The notes beneath the pieces were generated by a model. It made no database searches, was not told where the DNA came from, and worked only from the letters and a program-made list of their open reading frames with translations. A stretch of 64,000 nucleotides of DNA from Ceratodon purpureus (lineage: Eukaryota > Streptophyta > Bryopsida > Pseudoditrichales > Ditrichaceae). The translations under genes and the position numbers were made by a program. Shown in pieces: positions 58,501 to 64,000 of this stretch (position 1 is its first letter; each line of letters opens with the position of its first letter). The stretch lies in NCBI GenBank assembly GCA_014871385.1, contig CM026433.1, forward strand, positions 16,189,808 to 16,253,807. The letters are read 5' to 3'.

Positions 58501-59215
58501 TGGCGGCGAGCTTAGAGGATCCTGCAGCAGCTGGGGGCAACTCAAAAAGAACCGGACCATCAAACTTCGCAGGCAAGTACTCTACTCTCTCGTGTCTAAT
58601 AGTGGAATAGTCTATCTTCTTCAAAATGTTTTTAGACCCACGCGTCTTAGCAATCTCTTTAAGGAGCGGAACAATGCTAACTGTGACCTGGGACAATGGA
58701 GGAGACACATTGGAAGGAGGAGACACATTGGAAGGAGGAGCATCAGCGTGGACCTTAGGCACGAACTTGACGGGACTGACTTCGTCATCAGAAGAGAGAG
58801 ATATGACGGTCGGAGGAGGTTTCTCTACATCTGAAGTCTCGGTACCAGGCTCAACTTTGACTTTAACATCAAGAGGTAAGGGAGTCTGAATTGTGCAAGT
58901 AGAAGAGCGACGGGGGGTGAGGATCTCAGTGGATGCAGCCATCAGAGAATCAGTAAGACCATAGACTCTATAGGATCCAGGGAGGAGTCTCCACTGCAAC
59001 ATGTTGTTCTCATCTCTCACTGAAGGTTGCCCGAGAGTGTGGGTAACCTCGGCAGTAACGTCATCAAAGATCTCCTCCTCTATACTGATGGAATCCTCAC
59101 GGAAATGGAATCTGAGACTGAGGCGAAGAGAGGACACCGTAGCGAGACCGTCGTCATCTACGCGAAACCTAAGAGGGATGCCCATGCCTTGGGCGTACAG
59201 ACAGACCATCCCCAT
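55519..59215 (-). CDS. MULE-type transposase-like protein with SWIM finger, two exons, 1,196 aa, apparently intact
   Basis: Exon 1 59215-57119 and exon 2 57012-55519 are joined by a 106-bp GT-AG intron in phase 0 (ATG-ACC-GAA then AAA-TTC). I chose ATG 59215; upstream in-frame codons lack an ATG. N-terminal region: disordered, acidic. About residues 280-365: a Cys/His cluster ending ACIHIGTHDHP, like WRKY-GCM1/FLYWCH-type fingers. Residues 510-680: MULE-like catalytic region with MFDHVKRVKDW, YDATYCRVMT, FMADNAQANW (Asp ~585) and CLFHW (C-x2-H at ~614). C-terminal SWIM finger CTCPAF...CKH at ~1128-1151. Finger, catalytic core, then SWIM is the Mutator/FAR1-type order. No stop or frameshift was found, unlike the neighbouring elements. 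I could not identify terminal inverted repeats. It may be an active or recently active MULE gene, or a domesticated one. Confidence 0.75.
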
Positions 59216-59460
59216 ATTCGCAGGCAACTCAGATATACTAGAGGAAGAACGAAGAAGAGTGAGTGTACCAGCCAAGCGGTATTGCGAGAGCAAAGTGAGA
59301 GGAATGAAGCATTGCTGTTGATCATTTTATTCAAATTGGAATGTCCATGTGGACGACTAGGTAATGATTCATTCTGCTACGTAACGAATGTATGATTAAA
59401 GAGAGACGGCGCTAACGGATCAGAATGTGCTTTATGCAGGCCCATAAATATGTGGTAAGT

Positions 59461-59820
59461 TTTCAGAGTATTGCTTTAAGTATTTAAATCGTGGGGCAGA
59501 TTCTATTTTTTATGGGGTGTGATTGGATTAAAAAGAGCCGTCTTTTCCTTCTGCATTTAAAACAATAAATATATAGAATTTGAATTAATCATATTCATGC
59601 ATTAGTTATATATGTATAGGACTAATGCACGCATATGATTTATTCAAATTCTATATTTTATGCAGTGTGAGGGTTCCTCAATTTTTGCAGGTCTAAGTAT
59701 ATCAGGTCAAGAATTTTAGAACTATACTTTGACAATTTGAATCGTGAAGCGGATTCTATTTAACATGATGTATTATAAGATTAGAATGAGCCGTCATTTT
59801 AATTCTACATTTAAAACAAT
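59461..59820. repeat. Direct repeat pair around a 36-bp-stem hairpin
   Basis: Bases 59461-59568 and 59705-59816 are diverged direct copies (AAATCGTGGGGCAGATTCTA versus GAATCGTGAAGCGGATTCTA; both end CATTTAAAACAAT). Between them, 59571-59606 and 59621-59656 are inverted copies (33 of 36 match) with a 14-base loop. It looks like a small non-autonomous element or part of the upstream region of the flanking genes. Confidence 0.7.
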
Positions 59821-60103
59821 GATTATAAAAAGGAGCATGATTAAAGTGCTTGATATCAAATCTTTCAATTTAGAGTGCACTTAAATATATTCCTTATAAT
59901 TAAAGGTTGATATTTTAAATCTAGCTTCAATTAAAAATTGTTAATGATATTCTTAATATAAAGTGGGCAGACAATGTGTCAGTTGTTGAGATTGTATATC
60001 AACTTAGGGTTCTAGGAGAATAGTTGTACGTAAGAGGTATTTAAGCAGGGAGAGGTTTTCATGAAAGTCTTTTTGTGAGAGAGTCCTTCCTTTGGTTAGA
60101 CAC

Positions 60104-63100
60104 ATGAAGCAGAGTGGAGGGCCATCTCCCTCCACTTATGTTACTCCTAAACAGAGAAGGAAACCTGGAAGCACTGATTTTACAAATAGAAGAGCTAGAA
60201 AGAGGAGAGCATCACGTAAAAAGGTAGATTCTAATAGTGACCATTTGAGTGCACCCGTGAAACGGAGAGGAGGAGATCTGCCTGTAGCTTTGAAGTTTTG
60301 TAGCCTTCGCAAACTCATTCTCGACTCTATAGTAGAGGAGAAAGAGGAGTTATTAGAGAACACCGACGTCGAGAATCACGAGCAGGAACAGGTTGTACAT
60401 TTAAGTAGAGGAGCACGTGAGGCCATGACGGAAGAATTAGTCTTTAATTGTAGTCAGAAACTAGAGTCTCCGCAACCATCGATTTCATTCAATGAGTTCT
60501 CGACAGGGGAGCCTGAATCTCAATCAGATTTTTATTTAAACCCCGAAAAGGTAAGTCTGTATATTCTTTCTAGTTCGACGGAGATGTGAATAATTTGTGA
60601 AATCTAGTGTTTTTGTAAAACGTTAGTAATTGAAAAGTTTAAGTAATGAATGTGAGGTGCGTTCTAAGTCTATTTGAGAGGGGCCGCGGCAATTTACACA
60701 TTTGAATCATAAGTCTCATTGAGAGGGCCGCGGCACTTGACACACAGGAATCATGGAATTAATTGTTTGCTATTTTTACACAGAGCCCCGAGAGGATGAG
60801 AGGGGTCGGGGATCAATCTGGTGGCTCCGCAGTTGGAGATCGCATCGAGTTGGAGCACCTGCGTCTCGAAGCGAGAAGAGCGAGGCAAGGTATTCTCGAC
60901 GCAGGAGAAGGAGGGAGAGCAATGGCTGCGCTGGGAGGAGAGAATGTGGGCAGCAGCGCCCAAGATGATGTTGAGCAGGTGCCGGAGGTCGGTGGCGTGG
61001 ATGGAGGCCTGGAGCTAGAGGAGCAGCTCGCACTGCAGCACGACGACCAGGTCGAGGGCGACCTCGAGGACCACCACGACAACGAAGATGACGACGACGA
61101 GGTAAGATACTTTCGGTGTCAAGTACAATGTATTCGTACATTCGATTCCTTGTTGATTGCAGCTTGGGTGATTTGGAATAGAATGCTTGTTGGGTGCGCC
61201 GGTTGGGTTTGTTATTTGCTTGTTGGGTTTGCTAAGTTGGTTGGGTTTGCTTGTTGGCTTTGCTAGGCTTGTTGAGAATTCGCTTGGGAACCTCGGGGAG
61301 TGCAGGGAATTGAAATTCGCTTGGGTGTTGGGGGTTGGTTGGGTAGATTTATGAAATGTGGATTCGGAGTTGTTGAATATGTTAGGGATTCTGTGTTTGG
61401 ATTATTGGGAATTTGAATGGATTTGATAAGCACCGCGGCCTCTTTTGTAAACCTGTGCCGGCTTAAGCCCCCAGCCTTGCTTGAGCTCGTTGCGGTCTCG
61501 GCAAGCGTGCCGCGAAGGCTCCAGCCCCTAGCCTTGTTTGAGCATGTTGCGGTCTAGGCAGGCGTGCCACGAAGGCTCAAGCCTCCGGCCTTGCTTGAGC
61601 TCGTTGCGGTCTGGCAGGCGTGCCGCGAAGGCTCAAGCCCCCGGCCTTGCTTGAGCTCGTTGCGGTCTAGGCTGGCTGGGAGCTTCAAGGGGATTTGATC
61701 CCCTCTTGGAAGCCTGTGCCGAGGAGGCATAAGCCTCCGATGAGGCTTTTCCTATTTTTTTTTTAATTTTTTTCATTTGGATTGAAACGGCCTGGTGCCT
61801 GCTTTCGGAGCAGACACCTGTGCCGCGAGGCTCAACCCCCGGCCTTGCTTGAGCTCGTTGCGGTCTCTGCTGGCTGGGAGCAAAGGCTCAAGGCCCTGGC
61901 CTTGCATGAGCTCGTTGCGGTCTAGGCAGGCTGGGAGCTTCAAGGGGATTTGATCCCCTCTTGGAAGCCTGTGCCGAGGAGGCATAAGCCTCCGATGAGG
62001 CTTTTCCACTTTTTTTTTTAATTTTTTTCATTTGGATTGAAACGGCCTGGTGCCTGCTTTTGGAGCAAACACCAGTGCCGCGAGGCTCAACCCCCGGCCT
62101 TGCTTGAGCTCGTTGCGGTCTAGGCTGGCTGGGAGCGCAGGCTGAAGCCCTCGGCCTTGCATGAGCTCGTTGCGGTCTAGGCAGGCTGGGAGCTTCAAGG
62201 GGATTTGATCCCCTCTTGGAAGCCTGTGCCGAGGAGGCATAAGCCTCCGATGAGGCTTTTCCTATTTTTTTTTTAATTTTTCTCATTTGGATTGAAACGG
62301 CCTGGTGCCTGCTTTCGGAGCAGACACCAGTGCCGCGAGGCTCAACCCCCGGCCTTGCATGAGCTCGTTGCGGTCTAGGCAGGCTGGGAGCTTCAAGGGG
62401 ATTTGATCCCCTCTTGGAAGCCTGTGCCGAGGAGGCATAAGCCTCCGATGAGGCTTTTCCTATTTTTTTTTTAATTTTTTTCATTTGGATTGAAACGGCC
62501 TGGTGCCTGCTTTCGGAGCAGACACCTGTGCCGCGAGGCTCAACCCCCGGCCTTGCTTGAGCTCGTTGCGGTCTCTGCTGGCTGGGAGCAAAGGCTCAAG
62601 GCCCTGGCCTTGCATGAGCTCGTTGCGGTCTAGGCAGGCTGGGAGCTTCAAGGGGATTTGATCCCCTCTTGGAAGCCTGTGCCGAGGAGGCATAAGCCTC
62701 CGATGAGGCTTTTCCTATTTTTTTTTAAATTTTTTTCATTTGGATTGAAACGGCCTGGTGCCTGCTTTTGGAGCAAACACCAGTGCCGCGAGGCTCAACC
62801 CCCGGCCTTGCTTGAGCTCGTTGCGGTCTAGGCTGGCTGGGAGCGCAGGCTGAAGCCCTCGGCCTTGCATGAGCTCGTTGCGGTCTAGGCAGGCTGGGAG
62901 CTTCAAGGGGATTTGATCCCCTCTTGGAAGCCTGTGCCGAGGAGGCATAAGCCTCCGATGAGGCTTTTCCTATTTTTTTTTTAATTTTTCTCATTTGGAT
63001 TGAAACGGCCTGGTGCCTGCTTTCGGAGCAGACACCAGTGCCGCGAGGCTCAACCCCCGGCCTTGCATGAGCTCGTTGCGGTCTAGGCAGGCTGGGAGCT

Positions 63101-64000
63101 TCAAGGGGATTTGATCCCCTCTTGGAAGCCTGTGCCGAGGAGGCATAAGCCTCCGATGAGGCTGTTCCAATTTTTATTTTTATTTTTTTCATTTGGATTG
63201 AAACGGCCTGGTGCCTGCTTTCGGAGCAGACACCAGTGCCGCGAGGCTCAAGCCCCCGGCCTTGCTTGAGCTCCTTGCTTGAGCTCTTTTTTCGGATTTT
63301 TAATTTTTTAAATTTTCACTCTCCATGTTTATATCCCTCTCCATTTTGGTCTCTCCCGAATCCTGCTCCTTTTTTCCATCAAACTCCCTGTCCCTGCTCG
63401 TGTCTTTTTTTGTCCCTGTAAGTCTTTTCCTTGAGTCGCTCACACTCCCTGTCCCTGCTCCACTCTCTATGTGTCACTCCCTGTCCCGGTTGTCTTGTTT
63501 ATCACTTTGTTGTTCCCTCTTCCTATCTTTCTCCCTCTTCACTCCCTATCGCAATCTTTCTTTTGAAAGCATTTTAAGTATTCGGTTTATTATACTTTGC
63601 TTAGGATGTTGTGTTTGTATTTAAATGTGATCATGTATTATCATTCGTGCATGTATTTTCACTATCAATGAGAGCCTATCTACCGGTGTGAAAATAATTT
63701 TAATAATTGACAGTAGTGCATTTTTTATGAATTACAGGATACTTCACAGCAAAACACGGGGACCGAGAGTGAAAGCAAGGGGCCTGAGGAGACAGAGGTA
63801 TAGTTTTAGATGTTCTTATTCTCCTAAATAATTGAAGTTGAGCATTTGAAAGTTATATCAAATGATTTGAAAATTCTAACTTCCTCACGTGCCTTGTACA
63901 TGCAGGTAGGCTCTGATGCTCCCGACATGTCTGTCAATTCTCCAATCTCTGTCATAAACCTTTCAGACCTGTCAGACCCAGAGGATGAGCGTCTTTGTAC
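60104..64000 (+). CDS. Multi-exon gene of unknown function, runs off the window
   Basis: Exons inferred by eye: 60104-60550, 60784-61101, 63738-63797, 63906 to beyond 64000. All introns are GT-AG and all junctions are in phase 0. TATTTAAG lies 60 bp before the ATG. Exon 1 encodes a Lys/Arg-rich N-terminus (RRARKRRASRKK; a nuclear signal is likely), then an acidic segment. Exon 2 encodes an Arg/Glu helix and a run of acidic residues (EDDDDE). Exons 3 and 4 are Ser/Glu-rich (SVINLSDLSDPEDE). No domain is recognised, and the shown part looks largely disordered. Intron 2 (61102-63737) is expanded by a tandem repeat. It could be a host gene or an element-borne one; the small 54.8-kb gene shares its TATTTAAG promoter arrangement. 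Confidence 0.5.
61430..63270 (+). repeat. Higher-order tandem repeat in intron 2
   Basis: The marker TTTGGATTGAAACGGCCTGG recurs at about 61777, 62032, 62287, 62484, 62740, 62995 and 63191. Spacings are 255, 255, 197, 256, 255 and 196, so a 707-bp block (two 255-bp units and one 197-bp unit) is present twice and nearly identical. Units are built from smaller ~65-bp pieces with GGCCTTGCTTGAGCTCGTTG. 61430-61770 holds diverged copies of those pieces. Short palindromes occur (GGGGATTTGATCCCC; AGCCTCCGATGAGGCT). Long minus-strand open frames are by-products of unit lengths divisible by three. Confidence 0.9.
63271..63737. other. Rest of intron 2
   Basis: CT-rich (TCCCTGTCCCTGCTC repeated) to about 63560, then AT-rich up to the acceptor ATTACAG. 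No other feature seen. Confidence 0.5.

Noticed and set aside
55455..59390. Inverted terminal repeats of the MULE-like gene (CTACGTGACAAATG near 55468, CTACGTAACGAATG near 59376)
   Set aside because: The two segments are in direct, not inverted, orientation and only about 14 bases long.
61773..63192. Long minus-strand open frames (155-198 codons) across the intron repeat
   Set aside because: They arise because the 255-bp repeat is divisible by three; the peptide is repetitive, has no motif and lies in an inferred intron.

Overview
The window is nuclear DNA of a land plant. It has GT-AG introns, plant retrotransposons, CT-rich leader DNA and one recognisable single-copy plant gene, an orthologue of CYCLOPS/IPD3 (24.1-29.4 kb), the transcription factor phosphorylated by CCaMK in the common symbiosis pathway. 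CYCLOPS is generally kept in plants that host intracellular fungi or bacteria. Together with the mobile-element families here, this suggests a TE-rich, probably spore-bearing plant (liverwort, hornwort, moss, lycophyte or fern). The species cannot be fixed from the sequence.

Layout. 0-3.1 kb is decayed intergenic DNA with a fragment of an FCP1/NLI-type phosphatase. 3.1-15.4 kb is one Ty3/gypsy LTR retrotransposon (5' LTR, gag, protease-RT-RNaseH-integrase, a very long extra 3' ORF, polypurine tract, truncated 3' LTR). The LTRs differ at 3 of 297 positions, yet the ORFs carry six in-frame stops, all TAG, and a Glu-to-Lys change at the integrase catalytic site. 15.4-22.1 kb holds decayed DNA with a dead PIF/Harbinger pair (transposase and Myb-like ORF1, convergent). 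22.1-24.1 kb is the CYCLOPS upstream region, 24.1-29.4 kb the ten-exon CYCLOPS gene, and 29.4-31.5 kb is empty.

31.5-51 kb is a mosaic of mobile and repeated DNA. It has a ~158-bp tandem array between direct repeats, then a hAT-like element fragment (33.0-35.7 kb) carrying an 866-bp TA-flanked MITE. A second hAT-type terminus at 35.67 kb follows. After it come five modules of dense CGCGCCCG motifs, three ending in a TATA box ahead of an ORF, a decayed RING-type gene, and a 4-kb minisatellite of ~29 units of ~141 bp. A 4,476-bp foldback hAT-like element (45,614-50,089) has a perfect 8-bp target duplication, and a BED-finger ORF lies beyond it. A ~120-bp hairpin with a 53-bp stem occurs four times in the hAT-like elements.

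51-54.2 kb holds, on the minus strand, a retrotransposon accessory ORF with one TGA stop. 54.8-64 kb contains a small intronless ORF, an apparently intact two-exon MULE-type transposase-like gene with a SWIM finger (1,196 aa), and a four-exon gene of unknown function that runs off the window. Its second intron is swollen by a higher-order tandem repeat (707-bp unit, two copies).

Only CYCLOPS is a confident host gene; the MULE-like gene, the 54.8-kb ORF and the 60.1-kb gene could be host or element-borne. All splice sites were chosen by eye from phase and motif continuity.
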